Origin: JAJDUF01 sp965238265
Lineage (GTDB): Bacteria; Chloroflexota; UBA11872; UBA12225; JAJDUF01
DNA: 64,000 bases
Direction of reading: 5' to 3'
Assembly (NCBI GenBank): GCA_965238265.1
Contig: OZ250185.1
Location: 1 to 64,000, forward strand
Numbering within the stretch: the stretch's first letter is position 1; every line of letters starts with the position of its first letter. The translations under genes and the position numbers were made by a program. This document shows, one piece after another, positions 15,916 through 26,379 of the stretch. A model generated the notes under the pieces. It saw only the letters and a list, made by a program, of their open reading frames with translations. It did no database searches and had not been told where the DNA came from.

Positions 15916-18900
15916 GTGAATGGTGCGCTCTCCCCACTGCTTGCGCTGTGGGAGGCATTGCCTGTCTACCGCGATCTCGTTGCGGCGCTTGCGACCGGCG
16001 CGTCTGGGCGCCAGTCACGTATCGTCGTGCGCGAGGCAGCCAAGACAGCCGTCGTCGCTGGGCTGCACAGCCAGGCGGGGCGGCCCATCTTGGTCGTCGC
16101 GGCCGACGCTACCCGCGCGCAGGAACGCTGTGAAGACCTGCTCGCTTGGAGCGCCGCGTCCGTCGCGGGTGCTGCTCTTCCCGGCATTCGACGCCCTGCC
16201 CTACGAGCAGCTACCGGTGCCGGCCGACGTGCTCACGCGCCGCGTCGAAGTGCTGATCGCCCTCAGCGCCGCCGTTGGTAGCCGGCCGCCGCCGCTCATT
16301 GTCACCTCCCCGACGGCGCTGGCGAGCCTCTTGCCGCCACCAACTGAGTTCGGGCGGCGGATCTTAGTGCTGCGGCTGGGAGAGGAGCTGGCGCCAAGCG
16401 CACTCCTAGCCGCGCTCGAAGCGGGAGGGTTTACCCGCAGCCCGCTGGTCGAGGCGCCGGGTCAATACAGTCAGCGCGGCGGTATTGTGGATTTCTTCCC
16501 CCCGTCGGCCGAAGAGCCGGTACGGGTCGAATACTTCGGTGACGAGATCGATTCGCTGCGGTCGTTCGACCCGGCCACGCAGCGCTCGACCGGCGCGCGA
16601 GACGAGGTGGTGCTCGCGCCGGCAAGTGAGCTGGCGGCTTTGCCGGTGCGCGGCCGGCGGGCCGCGGCGGCGGTGCGCGCCCTCGACTGGTCCGGCCTCC
16701 GGCCGGAGGTCACGGAAGAATGGCAGCGGCAGCTGGCGCTGTTGGAGCAAGGGCAGAGCTTTGCCGAGGCACCGTTCTTCGCCGCCTATCTGCTGGAGCA
16801 GTCCGCCACCCTCCTCGACTACTTGCAGAAGGCAGTGGTGGTCTTGGATGAGCCGGACGCCATCATCCAGACAGTCGAAGAGCTAGTGGAGCGAGCACAG
16901 GAGCTACAAGAGAAGCAAACCGCCAGTGGCTCGCTGCCCCCGTCGTTCCAGGCGGCGCTGGTCGAACCGGAAACGCTCTGGGTGGACTTGACTGAGCGGC
17001 CACACCTGGAGCTGGCCTACCGTGCCCCGTACCGACCACTGACCACCGGCCACTGACCACTGAATCGGACGGATCCCGTTCACAACCTGGACGCCTTCGC
17101 TCCGCCGCCGAGTTTTGGCGGCAAGGTGCAGCAGGCCGTCAGACAGGTGCGGCGCCTGCTCCGCGGCGACGGGCGGGTCGTCCTCGTCTCGCAGCAAGCA
17201 GCCCGTCTGGCCGAGCTGCTGCGTGAGACGGGCCTTGTCGTGTCGCCGACGAACCGGCTGACCGACGTGCCGGCCGCGGGTCCGCTGGCCCTCGTCGCCG
17301 GCACGCTACCGGAAGGCTGGCAATGCCCGGCGCTCAAGCTCTCGGTATTGAGCGATGCGGAGGTGTTCGGCTGGCTCCGTCCCCGCCGCCTGTTCCAGCG
17401 CCGCCGGGCTACGGGGGAAGTTCTGCTCACGGAGCTACAGCCGGGCGACTACGTGGTGCATATTGACCATGGCATCGGGCGCTATATCCAGCTCGTTACT
17501 GCCTGTCCCGCTACGCAGGGCGGCCAACGCGAGTACCTGCTGCTGCAATATGCCGGCAACGACCGCCTCTACGTCCCGACGGATCAGCTCGACCGGGTGG
17601 ACAAGTACGTCGGCGCCGCGGATCAAGAGCCGACGTTGCACCGGCTCGGCGGCGCCGACTGGGAACGGGCCAAAAGTCGGGTGCGCGGCTCCGTGCGCGA
17701 CATCGCCAGAGGGCTGCTGGAGCTATATTCGGCGCGAGAGCTTGCTACGGGCCATGCGTACCCGCCGGATAGCGTCTGGCAGCGGGAGCTGGAGGAGTCG
17801 TTCCCGTACATCGAAACGCCCGATCAGGTCGAAGCGATCCAAGCGGTCAAGGAAGACCTGGAACGGGCCAAGCCGATGGACCGGCTCGTCTGTGGCGATG
17901 TCGGCTTCGGCAAAACCGAGGTGGCGGTACGGGCAGTCTTCAAGGTGCTCATGGACGGCAAGCAAGCGGCCGTCCTGGCCTCGACGACGGTACTAGCCCT
18001 CCAGCACTTCCAGACGTTTCGCGAGCGGATGCAGGCGTTCCCCGTCAATGTTGAGCTGTTGAGCCGCTTTCGCACGCCGAAGGAGCAAGCCGCGGTACTC
18101 GACGGCCTGCGGCAGGGCACGGTGGACGTGGTGGTTGGCACCCACCGCCTCATCCAACGCGATGTGCGGTTCAAGGACCTGGGCTTGATCGTCATTGACG
18201 AAGAGCAGCGGTTCGGCGTCGAGCAGAAGGAACGTCTCAAGCAGCTACGCCACCATGTAGACGTGCTGACCCTGACGGCCACGCCTATTCCGCGCACGCT
18301 GCACATGTCCCTGGCCGGGATGCGACCGATGAGTGTCATCGAGACGCCGCCGGCGGCGCGGCTCCCGATCAAGACCTATGTGACGCAGGCCAATGACGAC
18401 GTGGTGCGGTATGCCATCCTGCGGGAGCTGGACCGGGGCGGGCAAGTGTACTTCGTCCATAACCGCGTCCGGACGATCTACACGGCGGCGCGGCGCTTGG
18501 CACAGCTTGTGCCGGAGGCCGATCTGGTGGTCGGCCACGGTCAGATGCCCGAAGATGACCTGGAACAAGTGATGGTGGAGTTCGTCAACGGGCAGCACGA
18601 CGTGCTCGTCTGCAGCACGATCATCGAGAATGGTCTCGACATCTCTAACGTGAATACCATCATCGTCAACGACGCGGCACATTTCGGACTAGCACAGCTC
18701 TACCAGCTGCGGGGGCGTGTAGGACGCGGCTCTGCTCAAGCCTACGCCTATTTCCTGTACCGGCAGCAACAGCCCTATGACGGCTCAGGCGGAGGCACGC
18801 CTCCGCACGATCTATGAGACGACGGATTTGGGGGCCGGCTTCCGCATCGCGCTGAAGGACTTGGAGATCAGAGGCGCCGGCAATCTGCTCGGAGCCGACC

Positions 18901-19559
18901 AGAGCGGCTTTATGAATACGGTCGGTTTCGATCTCTATGTGCGATTGCTGGCCGAAGCCGTCGAGGAGCTACGGGGCAAGCGCAGCCTGCCGGAGCAAGA
19001 GCTGGTGATAGACCTGCCCTTGGGATCGCGGTTGCCGGACGACTACATCGGCGACTCCAACCTCAAGATACGCCTGTATCGGCGTCTGGCGTCCGTTGTG
19101 CGCCTCGATGAGGTTGAAGAGGTGGAGCAGGAGCTTGCCGATAGATTTGGCCCGCCGCCGCCGCCGGTAGCGGACCTGCTCTTCGGCCTGCGTATCCGTG
19201 CCCTGGCCCGCTCACGGATGCTGCGGGCAGTGGAGGCCACCGACCGCGAGCTGATCATCCGCACCAGCCCCTTCGTCGTGACGGATCGCCTGGCGCTATA
19301 CAAGGCATTCGGGCGCCAGGCACAGGTCCGCCGGGGAGTGATTAGGATTCCCCGCCGACCGGCAGCGGCGGAGTGGCAAGCCGATCTCCTCCAACTGCTC
19401 CAGCTGCTCCGGGCCGTCGGACGCCGGGGTGAGGACAGCACAGCAGAAGAAACGACAACGCCGGCGCGCGTTCATTACCTACCGGAGCTACCGGGCAATC
19501 GCGTATCTTCTCGGAGCTACGCGCCGGCGCTCGGCGGGGAGCCACCTAGGCGTAGGTGA
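15916..19559 (+). pseudogene. mfd: Transcription-repair coupling factor, interrupted by two frameshifts and a stop
   Basis: GTG 15916 with GGAGA upstream begins MNGALSPLLALWEALPVY. A +1 shift near 16150-16175 moves the frame so that VLLFPAFDALPYEQLPV follows. At 17054 an in-frame TGA sits in a heptamer repeat, after which the frame resumes DAFAPPPSFGGKVQQAV. The core is recognisable: DYVVHIDHGIGRY, Walker A CGDVGFGKTEVAVRA, DEEQRFGVEQKE, TATPIPRTLHMSLAGMR. A second +1 shift near 18780 leads to TAQAEARLRTIYETTDLG and IRGAGNLLGADQSGF. Mfd displaces stalled RNA polymerase and recruits UvrA. Total span fits a full-length Mfd, so the gene is either newly inactivated or damaged by assembly errors. 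Confidence 0.9.
17036..17063. repeat. Heptamer tandem repeat (CCACTGA) inside mfd
   Basis: Four units in a row: CCACTGA, CCACCGG, CCACTGA, CCACTGA. The third unit provides the in-frame TGA that stops mfd. Confidence 0.85.
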
Positions 19560-19670
19560 GTGGTGTCAGCATCAGGATTTGCCGGATGGCAGGATAGGCA
19601 GGATGGGGAGGGCGCCAGGGAGGTGCCCGACCCCGACAAGGGTAAGTTTTTCGTGTGGAGAGGCGTACCT

Positions 19671-19770
19671 ACCCCCAACCCCCTCCCTGAAGGGAAGGGG
19701 CTGAAGTCGCCGCAGCCCCCTTCCCTGGAAGGAAGGGGCCGGGGGGGTAGGTGGGGAACCGGCCCCCCGT
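19671..19770. repeat. G/C-rich palindromic block between mfd and topA
   Basis: The 273-bp gap between mfd and topA holds two imperfect inverted repeats: CCCCTCCCTGAAGGGAAGGG, and CCCTTCCCTGG followed by AAGGAAGGGG. They resemble the R3 family. No gene is seen in this gap. Confidence 0.6.
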
Positions 19771-19832
19771 TGAGCGGCCGATGAGCTTTCCAAAACGCGC
19801 ACAGAAACGCTAGGGTAGGAACAGAGGCAACT

Positions 19833-22082
19833 ATGGCAAAAGCAGCAAAGCGGTTGGTGATTGTCGAGTCACCGGCGAAGGCCCGCACGCTCCAGCGCTA
19901 CCTGGGCAGGCGCCATTACAGCGTGCTGGCATCACTGGGTCACGTCCGGGACCTGCCCAAGCGCCAGCTGGGTGTGGATGTCGAGCAGGACTTTGCGCCC
20001 AAGTACGTCATCCCCAAAGACAAAAGCAAGACCGTGACCGAGCTGGCGCGGGCCGCGCGTCAGGCCTCCGGCGTGTACCTCGCCACCGACCCTGATCGCG
20101 AGGGTGAAGCTATTGCGTGGCACCTCCTGGCGGCCATCGAGAAGCGCCGCAGCGCCAAGGCCCGCGCCGCGAAGCCCATCGAGGCACACCGGATCGTCTT
20201 TCACGAGGTCACCAAGACCGCGGTGCAGGAGGCCTTTCAGCACGCCCGCGACATAGACGACGATCTCGTGCAGGCCCAGCAGGCGCGGCGCGTGATGGAC
20301 CGGCTGATTGGCTACAAGCTGAGTCCACTGCTGGGGGCGAAGGTGCGGCGCGGCCTGTCGGCGGGCCGCGTGCAGTCGCCCGCCTTGCGGATGGTGGTCG
20401 AGCGGGAGCGCGAAATCGAGCAGTTCGTGAGCGAGGAATACTGGACCATTGACGCGCTCCTGGCGCCTACCAGCGCCAACGGTACGCAAGAAACCGCGTT
20501 TTCAGCGCGGGTGATACGGCACCGCGGCGAGAAGCTTTCCATCGCTACGGAAGAGCACGCGCAGGCCGTGGTCAAGGACTTGCGCGGGATGAGCTTTGCG
20601 GTCCAGGACGTGCGTAAGCGCGCGGTACGGCGCCAGCCGGCGGCACCCTTCACCACCAGCACCCTGCAGCAGGAGGCCGGGCGACGGCTCGGCTTTGCGC
20701 CCCGCCGCACCATGCGCGTGGCGCAGCAGCTCTATGAAGGGCTGGACGTGGGGCAGGAAGGTCCGGTTGGCCTTATTACCTACATGCGTACCGACTCGAC
20801 CAACGTCGCTGCCGAGGCGCTGGCAGAGGCGCGCCAGGTCATCGGGGAGCGCTTTGGTAAGGCGTTCGTGCCGGACAAGCCGCGGCGCTTCCGCACCAAA
20901 GCGAAGGCCGCCCAGGAAGCCCACGAGGCCATCCGGCCGACCTTGGCCGCCCGCATACCGGAAGCGGTGCGCGCTCATCTCACACGCGACCAGTATCGGC
21001 TCTACACGCTCATCTGGAAGCGCTTTGTGGCCAGCCAGATGGCCGCTGCGATCCTCGATACGACGCGCATTGACATTCGCGCGGCGCCGCCGGACTCAGT
21101 TGTCAGTACGAACGGCAGCATCGCCGACCTGCACGCTCTCCCAAAGCGAGAGGGACGGGGTGCTGGCTCGGAGCAAGACGGCTATCTGCTGCGTGCCAGC
21201 GGTAGTGTCGTGCGTTTTCCTGGCTTCCTACGGCTCTACGAAGAGAGCCAGGCTGAGAACGGCAAGCCGGATAAGGACAAGGCCACCCTGCCGGCCCTCG
21301 CGGTCGGTGCCCCGCTCACGCTGCGCGACCTCAACCCGGAGCAGCATTTCACGCAGCCGCCGCCGCGCTATACCGAGGCGAGCCTGATCCGGGCCATGGA
21401 AGAGGCCGGCATCGGCCGGCCGAGCACCTACGCCCCCACCGTATCCATCATCCAGGAGCGCGGCTACGTCGAACGACGGGAGCGGCGCCTACACCCAACC
21501 GACTTGGGCAACGTCGTGAATGACCTGCTCGTGGAGCAGTTCCCGGATGTGGTGAACGCCAGCTTTACGGCGAAGATGGAGGACGACCTCGACCGGGTGG
21601 CGGAGGGCGCCACGACGTGGGTGCCGGTCGTCCGCGAGTTCTGGGAGCCGTTCGCCAAGGCGGTGGAAGAAGCCGAAGCAACGCTAGAAAAGGTCCGGAT
21701 CGAGGACGAGCCAACCGATGAGGTGTGCCCGGAATGCGGCCAGCCGATGGTCATCAAACACGGTCGCTATGGGAAGTTCCTGGCCTGCACCGGTTTTCCG
21801 GAATGCCGGCATACCCAGCCTCTGCTCACCAAGCTGGGCGTGCCTTGCCCCACGTGCGGCAAGGACCTTGTCGTCCGCCGCAGCCGGCGCGGGCGCACCT
21901 TCTACGGATGCAGTGGGTATCCCGACTGCGATTTCGCGAGTTGGCAGCGGCCCGTCCCCGCGCCCTGCCCGCAGTGCGGCGGACTACAGACGCAATCGAG
22001 CCGCGATAAGCTGACCTGTACCGCGTGCGGCCACACGCACGTGCCGGTCGCCGCCGAGACGGAAGTAGCCGTCCCGGTCTAG
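19833..22082 (+). CDS. topA: DNA topoisomerase I (type IA)
   Basis: 749 aa. The TOPRIM domain opens with LVIVESPAKARTLQRYLG and YLATDPDREGEAIAWHLL. The active-site tyrosine is Y317 in GLITYMRTDSTNV. RPSTYAPTVSIIQERGYVERR follows. Three C-terminal zinc ribbons are present (CPECGQPMVIKHGRYGKFLA, CPTCGKDLVVRRSRRGRTFY, CPQCGG with CTACGH). The enzyme relaxes negative supercoils, balancing gyrase encoded upstream. A short LPKREGRGAGSEQDG stretch near residue 435 is encoded by a palindrome-like sequence and may be a repeat-derived insertion. Confidence 0.96.
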   Translation: MAKAAKRLVIVESPAKARTLQRYLGRRHYSVLASLGHVRDLPKRQLGVDVEQDFAPKYVIPKDKSKTVTELARAARQASGVYLATDPDREGEAIAWHLLAAIEKRRSAKARAAKPIEAHRIVFHEVTKTAVQEAFQHARDIDDDLVQAQQARRVMDRLIGYKLSPLLGAKVRRGLSAGRVQSPALRMVVEREREIEQFVSEEYWTIDALLAPTSANGTQETAFSARVIRHRGEKLSIATEEHAQAVVKDLRGMSFAVQDVRKRAVRRQPAAPFTTSTLQQEAGRRLGFAPRRTMRVAQQLYEGLDVGQEGPVGLITYMRTDSTNVAAEALAEARQVIGERFGKAFVPDKPRRFRTKAKAAQEAHEAIRPTLAARIPEAVRAHLTRDQYRLYTLIWKRFVASQMAAAILDTTRIDIRAAPPDSVVSTNGSIADLHALPKREGRGAGSEQDGYLLRASGSVVRFPGFLRLYEESQAENGKPDKDKATLPALAVGAPLTLRDLNPEQHFTQPPPRYTEASLIRAMEEAGIGRPSTYAPTVSIIQERGYVERRERRLHPTDLGNVVNDLLVEQFPDVVNASFTAKMEDDLDRVAEGATTWVPVVREFWEPFAKAVEEAEATLEKVRIEDEPTDEVCPECGQPMVIKHGRYGKFLACTGFPECRHTQPLLTKLGVPCPTCGKDLVVRRSRRGRTFYGCSGYPDCDFASWQRPVPAPCPQCGGLQTQSSRDKLTCTACGHTHVPVAAETEVAVPV

Positions 22083-22103
22083 GTTGTGTTGACTTTTCCT
22101 GTC

Positions 22104-22123
22104 ATTCCCGCTTTCGCGGGAAT
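22104..22123. repeat. R2 palindrome (ATTCCCGC arms)
   Basis: ATTCCCGC and GCGGGAAT arms with a TTTC loop, immediately upstream of the oligopeptidase start. It is one of several dispersed R2 copies. Confidence 0.85.
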
Positions 22124-22137
22124 CCGGAGATAAGCAC

Positions 22138-24189
22138 ATGAGTATCCAACCTCCTGCGGCTCCCCAGCGGCCCAAGGAATTGACCACCAACGGGGATACG
22201 CGAGTAGACCCCTGGTTCTGGCTGCGCGAGATTGAAGACCCGGCGGTGACGGAGTATCTACAGGCAGAGAATGCCTACACTGCGGCCGTGATGCGGCCTA
22301 CCGATGAGTTGCAGCACAACCTCTACGAGGAAATGCGGGGACGCATCAAAGAGGCTGACTCAACGGTGCCGGAGAAGGAGGGGGACTATTACTACTACGT
22401 CCGCTTCGCGGAGGGAGCGCAATACCCCATCCACTGCCGCAAGCACCTGACCCTGGACGCGCTGGAGGAGATCATCCTCGACGTTAACGAGCTTGCCAAG
22501 GGCCGGGACTACCTCCAAGTCGGTGTTCTGGAAAACAGCCCTGACCACCAATGGCTGGCCTATTCCCTGGACACCGACGGCTCCGAAACATTTGCCATCC
22601 ACTTCAAGAATTTGGCAACCGGCGAGCTACTGCCGGAGACCATCCCCAACTCCTACTATTCCCTGGAGTGGGCCAACGATAGCCGGACCGTCTTCTACGA
22701 TGTGCTCGACGAGAACCATCGCCCGGTCAAGATACTGCAACACCGGCTAGGCCAAGACCCCTCCACCGACAAACCGGTGTACCAGGAGACGGACGAGCGT
22801 TTCTTCGTTGACATCGGCAAGTCGCTCAGTGGGCGATTCATCTACGTGGTCGCCAGGGGCAACAATATGTCCGAATGGCGTTTCCTTGACGCCAACCGTC
22901 CGGACGGTCAGCTCACATTGATTGAGCCGCGCCGGCCCGACTTCGAATACGATGTAGTGGACCATGGCGACAATTTTCTCGTGCGGCATAACGGCGACGG
23001 GGCCAAAGACTTCAAGGTCGCAGAAACCCCCGTGTCAACACCCGGAAAGGCCAGCTGGCAGGACTTTATTCTCCATGAGCTGGGTCGCCCAGTCCTGAGC
23101 GTGCTCGCTTTCCAAGACTACCTGGCCGTTACCTTTAGGCGAAATGGCCTACCCGAATTGCAGGTGATGACACTGCCCGGTAAGGAAGTCCACACCGTAC
23201 CCTTTGACGAGGAGGACTATTCCCTGCGCGTGCGGCCGGGCCGGGAGTGGGCTACCACCGTCCTGCGGTTCACCTACGCATCTCTGACGACACCCGCCAC
23301 CGTGTATGACTACGACATGGAGACGCGAGAGCGGGAGTTCAAGAAGCAAACCGAGGTGCTGGGAGGCTTTCAATCCGCGCATTACCGGACCCGCCGCCTG
23401 TGGGCCACGGCCAGCGACGGGGCCGCCGTGCCCATTTCCGTCCTTTACGGGAAGGATACGCCGCTGGACGGATCGGCACCCCTGTATCTCTACGGCTATG
23501 GCTCCTACGGCACGGTCATGGAAGCGGACTTTGGGTCCAACCGTCTCAGCCTGGTGGGCCGGGGCTTCATCTTCGCATCGGCCCACGTTCGCGGTGGCAT
23601 GGAGCTGGGCTGGGACTGGTACGAGCAGGGTAAATTGCTGCACAAGAAGAATACCTTCACCGACTTCATCGCCTGCGCCGAGCATCTGATTAGGGAAGGG
23701 TACGCTTCCCCCGGGAAGGTGGTAGCGGTGGGGGGCAGCGCTGGCGGCATGCTCATGGGGGCCGTGGCAAATATGCGGCCCGACTTGTTCCAAGCCATAG
23801 TTGCCCATGTGCCTTTCATGGACGTTCTGAATACCATGCTGGACGACACCCTGCCTTTAACCACTATGGAATACAACGAGTGGGGCAATCCCCAATCCAA
23901 TGAGTTCTACGGATATATCAAGTCCTACTCACCCTACGACAACGTAACGGCCCAAGCCTACCCGCACATGCTGATTACCGGCGGCCTCAGCGATCCCCGG
24001 GTCACCTATTGGGAGCCGGCCAAATGGACCGCTCGGCTACGCGACCTGAAAACCGATGACAACCTCTTGCTCATGAAGATTCACATGGACTCGGGTCACG
24101 CTGGCGCCTCCGGCCGGTTCGAGCGGCTGAAAGAAGTAGCCCTGGAATACGCCTTCATTCTCAAGGTGCTGGGAATGGCAGGAAAATGA
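22138..24189 (+). CDS. ptrB: Oligopeptidase B-type prolyl oligopeptidase (S9A)
   Basis: 683 aa. An N-terminal stretch with DPWFWLREIEDPAVTEYLQAE is typical of S9A enzymes, followed by a beta-propeller and a C-terminal alpha/beta-hydrolase. The catalytic triad is visible as S534 in GGSAGGMLMGA, D619 in GLSDPRV and H654 in DSGHAGASG. Additional hallmarks are YGYGSYGTVMEADF and ARGG-like AHVRGGMELGWDWYEQGK. It cleaves short peptides, probably after basic residues, in the cytosol (no signal peptide). The gene stands alone on the plus strand, convergent with the next gene. Confidence 0.93.
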   Translation: MSIQPPAAPQRPKELTTNGDTRVDPWFWLREIEDPAVTEYLQAENAYTAAVMRPTDELQHNLYEEMRGRIKEADSTVPEKEGDYYYYVRFAEGAQYPIHCRKHLTLDALEEIILDVNELAKGRDYLQVGVLENSPDHQWLAYSLDTDGSETFAIHFKNLATGELLPETIPNSYYSLEWANDSRTVFYDVLDENHRPVKILQHRLGQDPSTDKPVYQETDERFFVDIGKSLSGRFIYVVARGNNMSEWRFLDANRPDGQLTLIEPRRPDFEYDVVDHGDNFLVRHNGDGAKDFKVAETPVSTPGKASWQDFILHELGRPVLSVLAFQDYLAVTFRRNGLPELQVMTLPGKEVHTVPFDEEDYSLRVRPGREWATTVLRFTYASLTTPATVYDYDMETREREFKKQTEVLGGFQSAHYRTRRLWATASDGAAVPISVLYGKDTPLDGSAPLYLYGYGSYGTVMEADFGSNRLSLVGRGFIFASAHVRGGMELGWDWYEQGKLLHKKNTFTDFIACAEHLIREGYASPGKVVAVGGSAGGMLMGAVANMRPDLFQAIVAHVPFMDVLNTMLDDTLPLTTMEYNEWGNPQSNEFYGYIKSYSPYDNVTAQAYPHMLITGGLSDPRVTYWEPAKWTARLRDLKTDDNLLLMKIHMDSGHAGASGRFERLKEVALEYAFILKVLGMAGK

Positions 24190-24201
24190 TCGGTAGGCTC
24201 G

Positions 24202-25167
24202 CTACGGGGATCGTAGCTCGCGCCAGATGGCTTGCAGCAGGAAGAGCGCGCGCAGGTGCAGGCCGGTAGCGGGATCGAGCTGTAGCGGGTACGTCTCGCG
24301 CAGCACCGCCAGCGCCGCGCGGGCGATCTCCTCGAAGGGCCGGTCCGGTGCCGCTGCGACCGCGGCGCCTACTACGTCGGCCACGTGCCCGGCGATCTCC
24401 AGACTCCCCAGCAGGAAGCGCGTCGCGGCCGGCCCGCGCTGCACCGCCGACTGCCGACCTTCGCGGTCGAGGAAGGCATGTCCCATGCAGAGGACTGCCG
24501 GCTCCAGCCCTACGATGCGTTCGAGGCTGGTGCGGTAATCGGCAGCGCTGGCGAAGACGAGCGGGAAGCTACCGACCTGGCTGCCGAGCCCTTGGACCCC
24601 ATCGCCGGTAAACAGCAGCCGGCGCTCCGGCCACCAGTACCCCACGAGGCCGCGGGCATGTCCGGGCAGGTGGATCGCCTGCAAGACAATGCCGCCGCCG
24701 AGATCAAGCTCCTGCCCGGCGGTAAGCCAGACGTCAACATGTGCCGGAAGCCCGATATTGTCGGCGAACTGCCCGGTGTAGGCTGTCGCCATCGCTGCAA
24801 AGGCCGGGACCTCCTCCACCAGGTCACGGTAGCTGTGCGTGTGGGCTGCGATGTCGTGAAAGAAGCGCTCCTCTGCCGAGTGAGCCATCACCTGCGCGCC
24901 GCTGGCCAAGCTACGCAACTCTTCGTTGCCGCCCATGTGATCCCAGTGACCGTGCGTGTTGAGGATGAACCGGGTGTCGGCCAGGTCCAGGCCGGCCGCT
25001 GCCAGCGCCGGACCGATCACCGCTCTGGGCGATGAGCGCACGCCGGCATCAATGATCGCCGGCTGCGGCGCCTCGATGAAATAGGCCATGACCCGACTAC
25101 CCGCCGCGAACGGGCAGGTAATCCGCCATACACCGTCCAGCTCCTGTACGGCTTCGTTTCCTGACAT
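24202..25167 (-). CDS. Metallo-beta-lactamase-fold hydrolase
   Basis: 321 aa from ATG 25167, chosen because GGGAGGT lies four bases upstream; a longer frame to 25317 lacks support. The zinc motif HGHWDHMGGNEELR is present, followed by a second histidine in HLPGHARGLVGYWWPERRLL and an aspartate in FTGDGVQGLG. The family includes glyoxalase II-like and lactonase-like enzymes; the substrate cannot be read from sequence. It is convergent with oligopeptidase B, 12 bp apart. Confidence 0.9.
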   Translation of the reverse strand: MSGNEAVQELDGVWRITCPFAAGSRVMAYFIEAPQPAIIDAGVRSSPRAVIGPALAAAGLDLADTRFILNTHGHWDHMGGNEELRSLASGAQVMAHSAEERFFHDIAAHTHSYRDLVEEVPAFAAMATAYTGQFADNIGLPAHVDVWLTAGQELDLGGGIVLQAIHLPGHARGLVGYWWPERRLLFTGDGVQGLGSQVGSFPLVFASAADYRTSLERIVGLEPAVLCMGHAFLDREGRQSAVQRGPAATRFLLGSLEIAGHVADVVGAAVAAAPDRPFEEIARAALAVLRETYPLQLDPATGLHLRALFLLQAIWRELRSP

Positions 25168-25231
25168 GGCACCTCCCTCGGACGCCGGCTCGCAACCGTA
25201 GCATCCGGCCGGGGCGGCGTCAACGGGCTGT

Positions 25232-26146
25232 TCAGCGGGCGCCGTCCGGTGGTCGCCGGAAGTCGAGCAGGTACTCGAACGTCGTGCCCATTGTGATGTA
25301 GTTACTCGGCCAGCCAAAGATGCCGACTCGGTTCACGATGTTGGTGCGATCCCAGATGATCGTATTCCGTAGCTCGTAGCCTACCTGTCGCAGCGCCTCG
25401 ATCACCGCGACGTGAATGGTGATGCGCTGATTCTCCCACCACATGTCGGGGACATTGATAACGCAGTGGCCGCCGGGGCGCAGCACTGGGAGGAGCGCAG
25501 CGAAGATCGCGCCCACTTCCTCGGTATACCGGTCGAGCGGCAAGGTGCCGAGGTCCCGGGGGTCCTGGGAGTATTGCTCCACTTTCAGATATTGGTCGTT
25601 CCGGCGGAGGTCACCGCGTCTGCTCTTGTTTTTCCGCCGACGATTGAGCAGGTTGGCATAGGGCGGTGAAGTGAAGACGAGCGCCACGGACTCCGCCCGG
25701 AGCTGCTGACGAATGGCTCGCGCATCGGCAACGAGCGCCAATTGACGGGTACCGTCATGGCTCTCGGCCGTAGCCGCCAGCCGCTCTTGGGCCCCCGCCA
25801 CATAGTTGGGCTGGAGGTCGCAGCCGACGGCGTTGCGCTCCAGGTCTTGGGCCGCGAGCAGGGTGGTGCCGCTGCCGACAAACGGATCGAGCACCAGCTC
25901 CCCACGATGGGTGAATAGCTCAATGACCGCTTTGGCCAAGGCAATGGGGAAGGTGGCCGGGTGGACACGCTTGTCTCGAACATCGCGCGATTCATACGCG
26001 AACTGCCAGACCCCAATCTGTCGCTTTATCCACTCCTTGGCCGTCAGGCAGTTGAGATGCTTCGGCGGGCAGTCGCAGATTCGCTCTGTGCCGATGTCGC
26101 TCGGCAACGGCTCGAGAGCAGGAGGCACAGCGGTTGTGGTAGACAT
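25232..26146 (-). CDS. Site-specific DNA methyltransferase, motif I before motif IV
   Basis: 304 aa from ATG 26146 (MSTTTAVPPALEPLPSD). Motif I LDPFVGSGTTLLAAQDLERN precedes motif IV ALVFTSPPYANLLNRRR, so the order is that of the alpha/gamma groups. The SPPY variant suggests N4-cytosine methylation. PVLRPGGHCVINVPDMWWEN follows. No restriction endonuclease is adjacent, so it appears to be an orphan methylase. Upstream codons to 26275 read through an R2 palindrome (VIPAQAGIR) and are not counted as coding. Confidence 0.88.
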   Translation of the reverse strand: MSTTTAVPPALEPLPSDIGTERICDCPPKHLNCLTAKEWIKRQIGVWQFAYESRDVRDKRVHPATFPIALAKAVIELFTHRGELVLDPFVGSGTTLLAAQDLERNAVGCDLQPNYVAGAQERLAATAESHDGTRQLALVADARAIRQQLRAESVALVFTSPPYANLLNRRRKNKSRRGDLRRNDQYLKVEQYSQDPRDLGTLPLDRYTEEVGAIFAALLPVLRPGGHCVINVPDMWWENQRITIHVAVIEALRQVGYELRNTIIWDRTNIVNRVGIFGWPSNYITMGTTFEYLLDFRRPPDGAR

Positions 26147-26240
26147 AAATAACAGCCTCTTGAAACTGGGGCGCTGGGTAGGGCATTGCCTCGGACGGCT
26201 GCGCTCACTCCGGCCCGCTCCCAGCGGGAGGAGGGCGCGG

Positions 26241-26260
26241 ATTCCCGCTTGCGCGGGAAT
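26241..26260. repeat. R2 palindrome (ATTCCCGC arms)
   Basis: ATTCCCGC, loop TTGC, GCGGGAAT, about 95 bp upstream of the methyltransferase start. In the minus frame it would read VIPAQAGIR. Confidence 0.85.
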
Positions 26261-26379
26261 GACGGAGGGCTGCACCCGCCTCGGCTCCCGGCCGCCGGAT
26301 AGTTTGCAGACACGTCCTAGTTTAGGATTAAAGTTCTAATCACGCAAACCGAGCAACTTGGGAGTAACACCGCGCTGCC

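Noticed and set aside
17054..17056. In-frame TGA of mfd as a possible selenocysteine codon
   Set aside because: The TGA lies within a heptamer tandem repeat in a non-conserved stretch, no Cys is expected there, and the gene has two frameshifts as well.
17036..17063. Short tandem repeats as a CRISPR array
   Set aside because: Units are seven bases without spacers and no cas genes are near.
24202..25317. Longer start of the metallo-beta-lactamase-fold protein at 25317
   Set aside because: The 50 extra codons are low in conservation and ATG 25167 has an excellent GGGAGGT site.
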